A DNA stretch of 64,000 nucleotides from Xylaria sp. FL1777 (GCA_022578965.1 MU400506.1:744001-808000); one strand, 5' to 3'; counted from the first letter of the stretch, positions 1-12,590 are shown. Made by a program: numbers and translations. The notes: generated by a model not told the origin, from the letters alone.

Positions 1-725
1 GCTGCAGCTGACGGAGCGCTTCTATAAGCAGGAGGGCAAGGGCGCTTCGGCCACAAAGGTGAGAGAGAGAGACAGTGGATGGCTCTTTTTTTCCTCCTCC
101 TCCTCCTCCTCCCCTTGTTTTCTGCCCGGAGATTCATAGGCTATCATTTTCGTTCAAGACATCCCGTGGCGGTCTTGAATCTTGAATCTTGATGTTGATG
201 TTGACTTTTTAATTCCCCCGCAGAACCTCATCTACATCTCCACCGTCGGGATCCATGATTTCATCCGCATCGCGAGCGATAGCCTGGGGTACGGGCTGAC
301 GAAGCATGCGAGCCACCTGACGATGCAGCTGATCGCGCAGGAGACGCCGCCGGAGAAGATGCAGGTCATCAGCTATCATCCGGGCGCTGTCTTCACCGAG
401 GCGGCGGCGGCGGCTGGCTGGACTGAGGAGACGCTTGATTGGGACAATGGTACGTTGTCTACCCCAAGACTTGTCCTTCACCTTGTCTCACCTCTCCTTT
501 TTATTGCCGACCTGTTATATCGAAGGCTAATAATCCCTGAATTATGTAGTTGATTTGCCTGGCCACTATGCCGTATGGGCTGCCTCGCCCGAGGCTAAGT
601 TCCTACATGGTCGCTATACCTGGGCCGCGTGGGATGTAGAGCAGCTTAAGCACGGGGAGCTCCGGAAGCGGATTGACGAGGATCCGACCTTCCTGAGGAT
701 CGGCGTCAATGGCTTGAATGAATAA
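1..725 (+). CDS. Short-chain dehydrogenase/reductase, 5' truncated by window edge
   Basis: Three exons are visible: before 58, 224-449 and 550-725, with GT-AG introns 59-223 and 450-549. The joined frame reads LQLTERFYKQEGK, then NLIYISTVG, then the active-site segment YGLTKHASHLTMQ. The last exon ends in GVNGLNE and a stop at 723-725. YGLTK is the YxxxK catalytic pair of the classical SDR family (NAD(P)-dependent oxidoreductases), and the preceding ISTVG gives the serine strand. The Rossmann glycine motif must lie upstream of the window. The first intron holds a CT-rich run (TCC repeats near 95-112). The gene converges on the P450 at 888-2629, with about 160 bp between stop codons. The substrate cannot be told from the sequence; a metabolic partnership with the P450 is only inference from adjacency. 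Confidence 0.85.
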
Positions 726-887
726 GGAAGACGTGCCCAAAGTGGAGGCGGCGGTGGGTATGCAAGCCATAGGTACCGGTAGTTGAGAATGCGGACGCCG
801 CGTCACGAGCCGCGATTCAATTATAGTGTACAGCATTTGAGTGGTTGTTATATATATACTTGATTACTCCACAATTAGATAGACACC

Positions 888-2629
888 TTACCAGCCATCC
901 ACAACAGTTGCATGCACATACATGCCCTTCGCAGGTCGGGCAGTGATGCCTCCCTTTATCTCTACCTTCTTCTCGTCCATCTCTTCTTTGTTTTTAAGCT
1001 CAAACTCGAAGCGGCCGACCCAGCCGGCCAAGATACAAGCGAACTCCGCCTTTGCGAACGCCTGACCGATGCAGCTCCGAGGCCCGTGGAGGAATGTCAA
1101 GAACGCGAAGTTGCTCGAGGCCCCACCGCTTGCAGCTCTCTTGTCGTCGCTACTAGTCGGCATCCATCTATCGGGATTGAATTCGTGAGCATCGGGACCC
1201 CATAGCGACTTATCGAAATTCGTCGCCCACGGCACAAGCATGACCCTGACACCTTTTGGTATTCTATGGCCCAAGATATCTGTTTCCTGGCCAGTCTCGC
1301 GGATAGTCATGGGCACGGGGGAATAGTACCGTAGAACCTCGTTGCAAACGGCGTTTAGGTACGGCATATGGTCAATATCGAGACTTGTGATGTCGGTGTT
1401 TGAGTCGATAGAAGGTAGCTTCTCTCTAATTTCTTGTCGAAGACGTTCTTGCACCTTAGGGAATCTTGATAGCATGTAAATTGCCCAGGTCATCGACGAT
1501 GCTGTTGTCTCATGGCCGGCAGCAAGGAATGTCATGAGTTGGTCAGCCAGATTCTCGTCTGAGAAACCGCCGGATTCGAGAGCTACTGAGAGGATATCAT
1601 GATCTATTGGTTCCTTCCGTGCAATTTTCAGCTTCTTCTCTTGAACGAGACTCTCGCATACAGAGCGAATATACCGCGACGCCGCGTTGACATCTTCATT
1701 GCGTTTCACAGGTAGCGCAGCGAGGAACCACCCTGGCAACATCTGGCTCAAAAGGTTCAAAATTATAGCTTGTTTGGTGGGCGTGAACAGTTGTCGGTAG
1801 GTCTCATTGAGCTCCGAGTGTTGATTTTGAATGGCACCAAAATCACGACCAAGCCCTGCGACGCCAATGATGTCGAGGGTCACACGAGAAGCCCAATTGC
1901 CAACCTCGATTACGGCCGATTTGCCAGCTTTCTCGGGGTTGGGAGCCGTGGGCTGGTTTGCAGCGTCAGCCAGTATTTCTTTGCTCATGGCTTGCACCAC
2001 TTCGCGGGTTTTGCTCCAGAAAACGGGATACAAGTCTTTAATGTGCCGAAACGCGAAGGCAGGCATGAGATTCTTTCGCTGAATCTTATGAGTTTCACCT
2101 TCGGCAAGGAGGATACCTTCGCCGAGAAGACGACCAATATTATAACGCATCGCTTTGGGCTTCTCAAAGTGGTAGTTCTTTGTGACTAGTACTTCCGATA
2201 GCGCCTTGGGTCCGGTGACGAGCACCCGCTCGCTATTTGCAAGTCCAAGATACCTCATGACTCCATCATTAGGAACAGTAGCGACCCTGTTTCTCAAGTT
2301 AGCCTTCTAAATCTAGATGAATAGATGAGTACTAAATGGCCCTACCATTCCCTCATAGGAATTCCACTCGGTTCTGCTAAAATCCTGGCGAAATGGCCAT
2401 TCCACCACGAGGCTCCTGGCGGTTGTGGCAGGCTTCGGAGCGGGGAGAAGAACCTGGGATATAGAAGGACAACCCAGACGGCCCATGCAAATGATTCAAA
2501 TATCGAGGCGCAGATGAAACCTCCAGTAAAGTGAAGTTTCCACCATTGTGGTGGGTATAAGGTGAGGATGTAGGATGCCGCTACGGACGATGCGAGGATT
2601 CCCCGCCAAGGGTAGGGAAACACCGCCAT
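888..2629 (-). CDS. Cytochrome P450 monooxygenase
   Basis: Two exons, 2629-2346 and 2286-888, flank a short intron containing the branch-like GCTAAC; together they encode 560 residues. The N-terminus has hydrophobic stretches and a proline-rich hinge (LPQPPGASWWNG), as in ER-anchored microsomal P450s. The I-helix oxygen-binding motif AGHETTA is at about 351-357, the ExxR (EVLR) at about 411-414, and the haem loop FLHGPRSCIG puts the thiolate cysteine near residue 500. Length and all signature residues are normal, so it is probably active with a CPR partner. The subfamily and substrate are not assignable by eye. It converges on the SDR at 1-725. The start was chosen because 2629 is the ATG that opens a hydrophobic N-terminus spliced in frame to the WVATVPNDG segment. 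Confidence 0.93.
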
Positions 2630-5600
2630 GACCGATGGACGGTGAATGGGCGCGCGCAGAGTTTAGATAAGGTAGCGGCTAGATTTCTTGAAAACTATTC
2701 TGAAAAAGAAAAAAAGGGGGGATTGTTTGCTGAGATGATTCAATGTCGTGCGTGAAGCATGCAGACTCAACCTGAGGCTAGCCCGAAAATACTACGTAGT
2801 ATTTACCAGAGCCCGTGGAAAGGCGCAAGTCAGCAGCTCCACTTCCAGACAGATCGGCTGTCTCAGGTGTTCGATGTAAGACGATTGGATAATTCCTTAA
2901 ATGTTATAATACATGTATGTAGTATAAAAGGTTAAGACAGGGTTTTGAGAAAAAAGAGCAACGAGTTGGTTGCTTATGTATATGTGTAAGTATGTATGTG
3001 TATGTGTCAAACGGAGGGGAGAGACATCGACGACTCTTTGTACTCGAGGCCAGAACACGGCATGGTACGGAAATCCGCTACGGAGCCCGCTACAGAACCC
3101 GCTACAGCACCCCCTCTCGCAGCGCAGAGATAGAGCCCCTTAGGGTACCAACAGGCCACGACTACCGCGGGGGTGGGTTGTCCCGGCAGCTTTCAGGGGT
3201 GGGCCTACGAATCATGCCGCCGTCATTTTCATCGGAGACTTTTTGATCCAACGCAAGCGAGGAGCTTGCCACACACGTCTAGTCTCAGATAACCATCCAG
3301 AAACACCATCTCAACTATCCAGATAATGGGGAGTGAAGGCATGTCAGGAGACGTCAGCCCCATAAACCCCCTGTCGCATTTTATACATATACATACATGT
3401 ATGTACATGTAGGCAGACACGTAATGTACATACACTAGCATAAAGTACCATCTGGTAACATCTTAGTAAGCTGTTGCCTGGCTTATCGTCCTACTACCAA
3501 TTTAAGTACCTACTCAAAAAAAAAATATACAGACTCTATGCCGTAAAAGACTTGTACGTACGCTACAATTCCGCAAAAGCGATTGTACTTAAGTAGGGGG
3601 CTCTCGACCGTTCTAGGGCGACGCGATCCCACTGGTGCTGATGCTCACCGACCATGCGAATTTCCGACGGGCTTGTTAGTTTGGCCGAGGCCTGAATAAC
3701 CTCCAGCTGGTACCTACGTCATCTATCTACCTGCAAGCATACTAGACTACCTACATGTAAAAATCCGAACTCGTATATAATTGGCGAATCAAATGCCTGC
3801 CGCTATGTATAACAATCCTCTTCGCTCAACATATAGCAATTTTTCGTCTTACGGTTGATTGATCATGCGACATTCCTACTCATAAATACACGTGTAAGTA
3901 CTACGTACTTATTATTAGAAACAGCATATCTACTAGGTACTGTACACTACTTACTAGAGGCGGGGTCGTTTAACTTAGCTCACCGAGAAGATCTCCAACA
4001 TTGGCCAACGTCTACACTGGGTACGGGTTAAGAGTTGGGCAACTTTTTCATTGGTTGGTTGTGTAGTCACAACTGTCTCAAAAACATAATTTGACGACAT
4101 AAATGTGCCCTCTGCCTCGGCTCATAAGTGTGGTCACTGTGATATACTCTGATCGAAATCGCCATGTTCAATGCTTTTCGAGCTCTTCAAAACACTAGTA
4201 AACTTACGGTGTGATTCTCTTGCCGAACACCCGGAAATTTGTAGAAGCTCGTCAACGTAATGTACCTAAGACTACAACGCTGACTCCTGACATCCCTGGT
4301 TCTGTCCCATTCGATGTGCTCGCGTGTGGTTGAAAGGAGAGTTATAATGTAGCTGGGTTGGTGTTACTTATATAGAGTTACTGCTATAGGTAGGTTGCCG
4401 CGGTAAGTCTTGAAAAAGATCTGTAGGCGTGGAAAGGGGGTTGGACACTGGGAAAACAATTCTTTTACTCGGAGACCTGCAGTACCATGACCAAAATGCC
4501 GCGTATCGTGATAAATGCAGATCTTATGAAGAAGCCAACTTCCAGGTCCAGATAAGCATACGCTTCGTGGGGGCCGCTAAGGGAAAAGGGAATTTCCCGT
4601 GTGGTTACCAGGCCTGCCAGGCTGGTGCTGAGCGACGGTAGGGCTTACTTACATGGGGTGTGCAAGAATGGAGAGCAGTAGGTATGCGGCCATTCTACTG
4701 CCAGGGCTTGAAAGCCTGTTCCGAAAGCCAACCGATGTATTTTGATAGCTCTAAGATGAAACGATTGTTCGAGATATAGCTATACTGATGTGACAATATA
4801 AAATAGGGGGCTCTGACAATCAGAAAGCCAACCGGGTAGAAGTCTAAGCTAGTTCCGTTCACTAGATGCTCGGAGTCTGGATGACACAATATTTTTTGCT
4901 TATGAGGAATCTCAATTCCTTCACAATGCATTCACGCTGTGGCGACGTTGACCAGGGCGTCTACCAAAACATATCCATGGAGAGCAGGGAGTTCGCTTGT
5001 TCTCATCATGGAAATGGCGGTATAGTATAATCTTCTTACTTCCAAGAGTCCTGAGATGGATCATGTTGGCGATGCCACAGTAATAATGATGACTGAGAGG
5101 CGATGTGAGGGCAGACTCGAGGTACGAGGGCTGCAGTAGAGGGTTGCCTTGCGCGAAGTTATCTACTTCCCAGCTTCCGTGCCGAGGTAATATGCATCTG
5201 GAGTACTTACGTGGCCAGCAGGGAGGAACCAAATCGACCCCATTGCCGAATGTGGTGATATTCCTACTTTGTATATAGGTATAGGTTGATGTTACCTGCT
5301 TACAATTAGAGATCTCCTGCCGGGGGCAGAGGAACCCCCGTTTTTAAGGCTAGGTGGCCTTTAAACTGTGCGCTAAGCTTAAAATACTACATAGATTTCC
5401 TATTTGGGACCCTCGAGACATCAAATTTTTGAAGTGACATATCCGCTGTTGAGTTTTTTTTTTTTTGGAATTTTTTTTTAAGTGACATAGTTATCCCCTT
5501 TTTTTTCAGTTCGCATAGTTATCCTCTTTTGAATTGATATATCCGCTGATTAAATAATCGAGAGGAAAGTAAGAGCTTCCTATTCCATGCTAAGACTCGG

Positions 5601-6655
5601 CCACTTAGTGTCTGGCTTCGACCATTCCACCATGTTAGCGATGAATTCGTAGCAAGAGAGTCTGATCACTAGTGCTGTCTCAATTATGTAGTTAGAAACA
5701 CCACGATGGAATTAATATAGCACAGTGAAGCTATAGTTATTCGGTACGACACACTCTGTTATATTAGATGAAAAGTCCAACGGTAAGTGCTCCAAGTTGT
5801 TACCTCAGTCTCAACATGGGTTGCCTAAAAAGGAACTAAAATAACGTGCTTCACAGCCGAGTTCGTAAATGAATCTTATAACAGTGATATACAGTTTGAA
5901 GGCATATCAAAAAATCTAAATGGTCGTTAGAAAACCATACATCAGCTTTTGATATTCTAATGGAAAACTCACAAAAAACGACAAGTATATATAGTCTTAA
6001 AACGACTCAGTCTTACTTCCCCTCCAACGGCAACACCTTTGAGTCTGAATACACAAAGAATAAGCACTGGAATCTGATATGAGAAGAATCTTAAAAGCAA
6101 CTTCCTTCTTGCTTTTGATTTTGGTAGATCACTTGATTCCTTCGGTTTGGATGCTTTTTGTATCCATCGAGGGCTTCTCGCGTCGGTTTTATGGCGTGGC
6201 GCTGAGGAGACAAGCGCGGGATAGTGTCAGTATTGAAGTAAGAGAAGTAGGAGTATAAGATCTATTTTACTAAGCAACTAAAACTTGCCTCTATTTTACG
6301 AAAGAGCAGCCCTACTAGTTCTACAGACTCGTAATAAGTCGTCCAAGGGACGTATATATGAAGTGGTTATCCGGGTTTTACTATTACACTAGCGATGCGG
6401 GTGGGTGGATGCTCCCCAATATAGGGCATTTTAATGGCCAATGTAGGTGGGCTAGAGGGGAGAGAACGAGGTCCGAGTTCAAACTCGGCGATAGTATCTG
6501 TTTCCGCCCGAAGCAAGCAGCAGCGACTTCATTGGGGACAAACGCATTCGGATATTCTACACATAAGAATACGCGACAGATATATGGTCAAGTCTTGAAA
6601 GAAATCCATTTCCAGTACCTCCGCGTCGACAGGAAACCAAAGATTTAATAAAAGG
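2630..6655. other. Long gene-poor intergenic region
   Basis: About 4 kb without a convincing gene; open frames here are short and match no family I recognise. It holds an 18-bp perfect palindrome AAATACTACGTAGTATTT near 2787-2804, a related TACTACGTA near 3899, poly-T tracts at 5455-5510, and the nested short repeats described at 5425-5550. Promoter elements of the divergent P450 and the downstream dehydrogenase should lie at its two ends. Confidence 0.6.
5425..5550. repeat. Nested short repeats around T tracts
   Basis: Two modules occur as A-B-B'-A'. A is GACATATCCGCTG and A' is GATATATCCGCTG. B is GACATAGTTATCCCCTTTT and B' is CGCATAGTTATCCTCTTTT. Runs of T separate them. No coding potential. 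Function unknown; it could be a transposon end or a regulatory array. Confidence 0.55.
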
Positions 6656-7920
6656 ATGACGTCCCCTTTAGCCAAGATCGGCGTCCTCTCCATCGGAGAT
6701 AGTAAGTAACTCTCAGTGTCACCATTATCTTCTTGGTCTGGGCGACTTTTATTGTTTGTCTAGAGGATTTATTACAGGTTCCCATATGGACCAAAAATGA
6801 ACCATACCTTGGAAATTGTCGCGGCTTTCGAACCCCTCACAGATGACGCTCAATATAGCCATTACTGACCCGAGCGTCATGGGCAGTGGGAATGGGCATC
6901 GCAAAGCTGTTAATCGCGAACGGATTTTCCGTAGCGACGAACTGCAAAGGCCGAAGGTTCGCTCTGATAGCATTTTATTAACCGTTCGCCGCCGGGCTAT
7001 TTGAAGCTTGGCGAATTAAAAAAAAAAAATGCTGACGAGCTGCCAACTGCAGTAACGACACCATAGAGCGGGCGCAGAGCGCTCAGGTCGAGATTTACAA
7101 GTCGGACGAACATCTCGCCGAGGCGTGCGACGTCATCTTGTCGGTGGTGCCGCCCAGGGACGCGGCGGCCACGGCGCAGCGCATCGTCGACGCCGTCACG
7201 GGGCCCTTCCGGCGGAGCACGCCGTTGTATTTCGCGGACCTGAACGCCGTGGCCCCCTCGACGACGAAGACCATCGCCGCGCTCTTCGAGCAGACGCGGG
7301 GTCAAGTACGCTTTATCGACGGCGCCATCATCGGGGGCCCACCGGCTCTGAAGTCTTCGGGGGCCAGCAGTGCCGCACAGCCAGCAACTGCGGAATGGAG
7401 CGTCCCTAGTATACCGGTTTCAGGTCCGCATAAGTTTTCTTCTATCCCCGGGTACGGGGAGAAGCTCTCGGCTACGCTCAACGCGCGGCATGTCTCCGAT
7501 GAGATCGGCGTAGCCTCGGGGTTGAAGATGTGCTTTGCGAGCTTGACGAAGGGATTCACGTCGCTCGCGATCCAGTCCTTCACGACGGCCAAGCGCTTGG
7601 GCGTGCTCGATGAGCTGCAGAGCGAGCTGCAAGGGTTCGTCCCGGGGCACTTGAGCGCCGCACAGCGCGGGGTCATCGGTATGGCGCCTAAGGCGTACCG
7701 TTGGGTTAGGGAGATGGAGGAGATCGCCTTGACGTTTGATGAGGAGGGTGGCTTTCCCCAAGATTTATTCAAGGGCGTTGCTGACGTCTACCGGGCTGTT
7801 GCAGAGGACACTGTGCTCGGTAAGGAGAAGGTTGGTAAGAGGAAAAGAGGTACTGACGTTCATGATATGGCTGCAGCAATGGCGGAAGGATTAGAGAATA
7901 AGAGGAAAAAGAACGACTAG
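6656..7920 (+). CDS. 6-phosphogluconate dehydrogenase-like oxidoreductase (NAD-binding plus DUF1932)
   Basis: Exons 6656-6701, 6887-6956 and 7053-7920 give 327 residues. Splicing rebuilds the Rossmann motif: IGVLSIGD + MGMGIAKLLIANGF (GDMGMGIA near residues 14-21), followed by a strand ending in DVILSVVPPRDA. This is the NAD(P)-binding fold of the 3-hydroxyisobutyrate/6PGDH superfamily. The C-terminal half (GLKMCFASLTKGFTSLAIQS) matches what I recall of the DUF1932 dehydrogenase C-terminal domain. The tail is basic (KKND end). It is clearly distinct from the true pentose-phosphate enzyme at 44753-46763. It is probably a cytosolic beta-hydroxyacid-type dehydrogenase; substrate unknown. Exon 1 is very short, but its splice joins complete the nucleotide-binding motif, which supports the start. 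The 3' side has a GGATATATATATATCC palindrome near 7950. Confidence 0.88.
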
Positions 7921-7949
7921 ACTTCTAGATATGACTGAATAATAAGACT

Positions 7950-7970
7950 CGGGATATATATATATATCCT
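7950..7970. repeat. AT palindrome in 3' flank
   Basis: GGATATATATATATCC is self-complementary and lies about 30 bp after the dehydrogenase stop codon. It may contribute to 3'-end formation (inference), or be a simple TA repeat. Confidence 0.4.
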
Positions 7971-8329
7971 TTCTTAGTTAGGCGGTGGCATGACATTAGA
8001 AACAAGCAAGCGAGGGAATTATTTCATTGCAGCTAAATTGACTAGGACTATTCACGCGCCAAACTCGTCACTATCTACCTCAAAGAATCGAGTCCTAGCC
8101 GGGTAATAGCCTAAGGGGCAGTTGTATTAGGGGTTTGTAGAAAGTGATGAACATCCTAACAGACGTTATATGCTTTAGCAGTGAATAGGCTACACTATTT
8201 AGTACCATAAGCCAGTTCTTTGACAGCATGGGAACCTTAATACTCAGAAGCGCTCAGCTGTGCTAAGATCGATACATATAGACCAAGTCCTATTTCGATA
8301 TGGTCGTGATTCGAACGTCTGGTCAAACT

Positions 8330-9817
8330 TTACTCGATCATGTCGACGTCGTCTGACGCTTGAGCTTCGGACTGATCCTTGTTTGCACCAGTCGTTGTTG
8401 CAGCTTGCTCGGAGACGTTTCCACTACGTTTCTCGAAGTAATCCTCCATTTCAGCATCTAATTCTTCCTGGGTCTTTTTAGGTCGGCCATCTCGTCCTGC
8501 AGGACGTCCCGTGCTCTCCCCTCCGTTATCGCGCCGCGCTCCTGCTCGTCTGCCACGACGTCGAGGTCTGGGACTATGAGAACGTCTTCCGCCTTCAGGG
8601 ACATAGCGGTCAATCCCTCGATCATTGGGTGACAACGATCGTGGTCGAGTGATACGGTCGGCTAGTGGTCTACTAGGCACTGTTGCGGTATCGAAGGGGT
8701 TGCGTCTTAACACTGGAGTCTGGATCGTTATGCGAATAGGTTGACCTTCGAGGAACTTGTTAGAACACGTTAGCAAGCAGTGTGTGAGTTGCTTACCCTT
8801 TGCATTCGCTCCATTAAATTCGCGAATTGCGTCCAATGCATCGTCACGGCTCTCATACGTCACAAATGCAACGCCTTCCGAGCGACCAGCTCTATCGTAC
8901 AAAAGCTCAAGCCTTGCAACAGGACCAATCTTACTGAAAAGGCCCTAGAGATGGTAAGTATAAATATTCTGTCCATGTTCGGCTTCACTTGTTTTACCTC
9001 GAGATCGGACTCTGAAAGGTCATAGTGCAGGTTCTCAACCTTGATCTTCGTGCCGCGGCCGTCTCTGTCACGACTGTTAGTGGGAAGGACGTACGGTAGT
9101 GTTATCGATCATGTGTATACTAACTGGGCTGCAGGAGAACGTCTTCGGCGGGGATTACGGGCGTGGTCTCGAGCTATATAACGGTCAGCTATACTCAGGC
9201 TGATATGGAAGTTAGTTTGAGCTTACAGTGAAAGCCCTCGAACTTATCGTGGACCCAATCCCTACGAGCTGTTAACATTGCCATGCGCAGAGGTGGGTCG
9301 CGCATGCTGAGAACGACATACGAATCTAGGCCTCTCCTATCATCTCTGGTTGACTGTCTCGTGGGACGAGAACCTTGGTTAGCTGATATTACATGACGCA
9401 TACTTCACACCGATCGTAGTCCAAGGCATCGAGCCGACGGTTGATAGCTTCGAGGAAGGGGGACTCGAGCAGGGAGGTAGCATCGATCTATGAGGGAAAG
9501 GAGAAATCCACCTGGACGCGTTGAAGAGTAAGTGAGACATTGCGAGGGACACAGACCGAGTACAACGGGTCGCAACGAACCTTTCTAACACCATCGCGAG
9601 GATAAGAATCGCGTTCGCGGGGTTGCCGGCCGCCAGCGCCACCGCCGCCGCCGCCACGTCGAGGACGGTTACCGCGCTTCCTCGACTGCATTGGGTAGTC
9701 AATTAGCACAAGTATTATGATGGATCGTAAGCACGATCACAATACTTTAGGTGTTGAAGTAGTCGGGTTGGTTCATACCTGAGATTCAGCGACAATCTCG
9801 TCGAGACTCCGATCCAT
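8330..9817 (-). CDS. YRA1: Yra1/Mlo3-like mRNA export RNA-binding protein
   Basis: The minus-strand start MDRSLDEIVAESQ is a UAP56-binding-motif-like N-terminus. It is followed by Arg/Gly-rich sequence (KRGNRPRRGGGGGG) and one RRM (GTKIKVENLHYDLSESDLEGLFSKIG split over two exons, then EGVAFVTYES as RNP1). The C-terminus is an RS/RG-rich region ending DDVDMIE. Clear exons are 9817-9779, 9685-9581, one ending at 9322, 9261-9227, 9173-9125, 9064-8998, 8944-8797 and 8745-8330. The join between 9581 and the exon ending at 9322 is uncertain: the apparent donor GTTCGT is weak and the phase does not close cleanly. Family role: ALY/REF adaptor that couples TREX and Mex67 in nuclear mRNA export. The gene has many introns for its length. 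It converges on the upstream dehydrogenase. Confidence 0.82.
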
Positions 9818-10392
9818 GTTGTGGACTTGTCGTGAAAAGAGAGTAAGATGACTATTGGCAAAATGGTGGTTGTGAGATGTTGGATGTTGGAAGTTGGAGG
9901 GATAAGTATTGAAAGCTGCCGTCAACTTGGGACCTTGCATCAGAGACTTTGAGCTAGACCAGAGCTCCTGACACGCACGGTTCAATTGGCACGGTGTACG
10001 ATGTACCTCCATATGCAAAGTGCTGCCGTATCGACTAACGGGCTAGTGCTGGTTTAGGAGGTACGTATTACAATCACTATGACTACGGAACACTACCTTA
10101 CCTACCCAGTATCATTAACCATATTTCACCATGGTATTTCCGTTCCACTGACCCCATTGTTTCATTCTCACGATTGTTCATTGAAGTACAAGGGAGCTTT
10201 ATTTTACATTATAAACATTTCAATATACAATTTCTCTGCCACTAGAAATGTATGCCAATAGGACAAAATGTCAAGCATCCAGCAGCTCTTTGCTAGTAGC
10301 GTTTCGGTATCTGAGTGTGTTGTCAGTTCTATCTCCAGGCGGATTTTCACGTCTTTACAGTTCTCAGCCCGATATGAAGCTATGAGGAAGTA

Positions 10393-12002
10393 TCACACTC
10401 GGAAATAGGCTCCTGGGACATCGACTTTGGTAGTGAATAAGCCTTGGGCTTTGTCTTCGCTCCTATTGTTGCCACCAACCCTAGCGAATTCAGGAACAGC
10501 TCGCAAGAAAAGGCCCATCGTAGAACTTATTCCAAAATGACCATCGATTATCTCAACGGGATCAGGACGAGAGTTCGGGCTTGGGCTGTAGTCGAGATTC
10601 GGTGCAACTCCAAAATGCCAGGATTTCGTTGTTGCAAGCCGTTGACCTAACAGAGCTTCTGTATCTGTCGCTTGCGGTTCAACGCAAAAAAGGAGGAATG
10701 ATCCCGGCGTTGCGAGGCCACTGGTTGGCTCAGTACTATTTCGCTCTCTGAACGACTTGATGAACATCTCCATGTCATTATCTTGACCAGGCAGAGAGAA
10801 AGTCGTCTCTGGGTCAAGCGATAGCAACCCTTGCTTCAACCCCCAGCCGCCACCTCCGCTCACTACAAACAGGTTAGCTTCGCTAGGAGATGAGCATGGA
10901 TTTCGTACAAATCTTGTGTAGGCGACATCCCGATGCTAAAAGTTCCGAGAAAATTGTCTTCGAACTCGAAATTATGTCTGCCTCTGTTTGGGAGGAACCT
11001 GCCTTGAAAATTTGCAGGTTGTCGAAGTTCTTGGCCTCCATAACATGAGGAGGGATGACCCAGCACCACACGCCGATTGGCCTTGGCGAATAAGTAGGCT
11101 CACGCTGGGCTCTTTCTTCAAACATCTTAGGTATGATAGCCTCAAGTTCTTTTGATGCTGGTGTCGCAGAACCATCTACCTCGACCTGGCGAACGATATT
11201 CCCCAAGCCAGCGACGATCTTTCTAGGTGGTGTTAAGGGTAGGAGGGGAACCATAGATGATGTATAGTCTGCCGTGTCACCCTTTGCTGTCATCTGTTGG
11301 GTTATTTTTGGATCCCTCATGCGGAGGGCGATCAACCCTGCATCGCTAACATCCCATCTACTTGCATAGAGAGTCGAACGCCTTCCGTTCTGAAATACAG
11401 TATTTGCTAATGGTAAGGTGACCTCCAGTGTGCCGGTATTTCCGTCAAGAGGATTTGTCGTAAAGGAGACATGGGACGCCTCGTCTTGGCCAGTACCGGC
11501 GAAGCCCTCCTTCTCCCAGAGCCCGGGGAGGATGTTGTCGATTGGTCCACAGAGCACCGAAAACCCCGAGCGAGGCTCACTGGACAGTCGATGCGGACTA
11601 AGGCCATCCGCTATACCAGACAAAACATGCAGGCTCGGGCGGTTGACTTGGGTAGTGCGCATTGGCTTGAATAACGTTTCAAGAAATGCAGACATGAAAT
11701 GATCATCCTCTACCCAGCTAGTGAAGTTCTTAGATGATATGATGGCAACGCCATCGACTCCTGGGGCCTCATGGCTGGTTTGCTTTGTTGCTCTTGAAAC
11801 GTGTTTGTTAAGCTCGTCGAGAACTTGTTTCTGCGTCATGTTAGTGTAGCCCTTCTCATGAATAGACTTGACTCACCTGAGTTGCCTTGGGAGACGCTGT
11901 TATACTAAGCCTGTGCGAAATAGTGGATTGCGATCGAATCTGCCTCGCATATAGTCCATGACTATTGGCACGAATTCCTTGGCTTATGATACGGTGTTGC
12001 AT
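10393..12002 (-). CDS. Conserved mitochondrial protein of unknown function
   Basis: Exons 12002-11877, 11830-10909 and 10862-10393 encode 505 residues. The last intron is only 46 nt but has a GCTAAC branch site and restores the motif KILSGGGGWGLKQGLLSLDP. The first 34 residues (MQHRIISQGIRANSH and on) are basic, Ser/Arg-rich and free of acidic residues, as expected for a mitochondrial presequence. The body has no domain I can name. The Gly-rich SGGGGWG segment and a later SWHFGVAPNLDYSP segment look conserved. I recall homologous hypothetical proteins in fungi but cannot assign a reaction. The start at 12002 was preferred over an upstream in-frame ATG because it begins the presequence. A nucleotide-binding role for the Gly-rich loop is possible but unproven. 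Confidence 0.75.
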
Positions 12003-12590
12003 GATTTGATGTGACAATGTTTTACACTTAAAAGCAAGCTGAAATTTGAGCCCTCCATACATGTACACTAGATGCCGAGTTTGCGACACTGTATTACCCC
12101 TGTGCCCTCTGTACATATAGAGGCTTGGCCCTGACTAGGTTCGTATAAGGTAGATACCTAATCCAGCCACACCCCCTGCTGTGGCTAATGGGAATGAGTT
12201 GTTTTTATACTAGGTATTAGGTCACTAAATATTCAACCCTTAACATATAACCCTTCCATTGAGGATTTTAACCGTTGAAGTTCCAAACCCGCTTTGACGA
12301 TAGGTAGGTACGTTAATCGAAGCCCAAATATTGATATTAGTAGAAAGTTAGCTCCAACGGCGAACAAAAAGCCACCCAGAGCCTATGTAAGGTAGAAAAC
12401 AAGATACTACTACTGATAGCTTCATCCTTTTGTGAGGGTTCTCACAGGATTATCTTCCAATATGACAAGAATATCGTACCGCATAATTACTCGCTTCTCT
12501 CATAGTCACATCACTCTCTTGTACCATCCATGCCACCATTAGCCAACCCCTGGTTACAAAGTAACCAGCTTCGCATCTCTGGGTCCCCAA
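12003..12590. other. Intergenic, AT-rich
   Basis: It contains the shared 5' flank of the mitochondrial gene and the 3' flank of the secreted-protein gene. A TAGGTAGGTACG motif occurs near 12301. No gene seen. Confidence 0.5.

Noticed and set aside
4429..5232. Possible genes (70-residue plus-strand and 103-residue minus-strand frames)
   Set aside because: No family similarity, no splice context, and composition like the surrounding intergenic DNA.
6470..6500. T-arm-like stem CCGAG-TTCAAA-CTCGG
   Set aside because: The loop is six rather than seven bases and no other tRNA arms can be built around it.
6358..6648. 96-residue plus-strand frame just before the 6PGDH-like gene
   Set aside because: No recognisable motifs; it probably lies in the 5' untranslated region or promoter.
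7302..7772. 156-residue minus-strand frame inside the 6PGDH-like gene
   Set aside because: The plus-strand frame encodes clear dehydrogenase motifs; the opposite frame does not.
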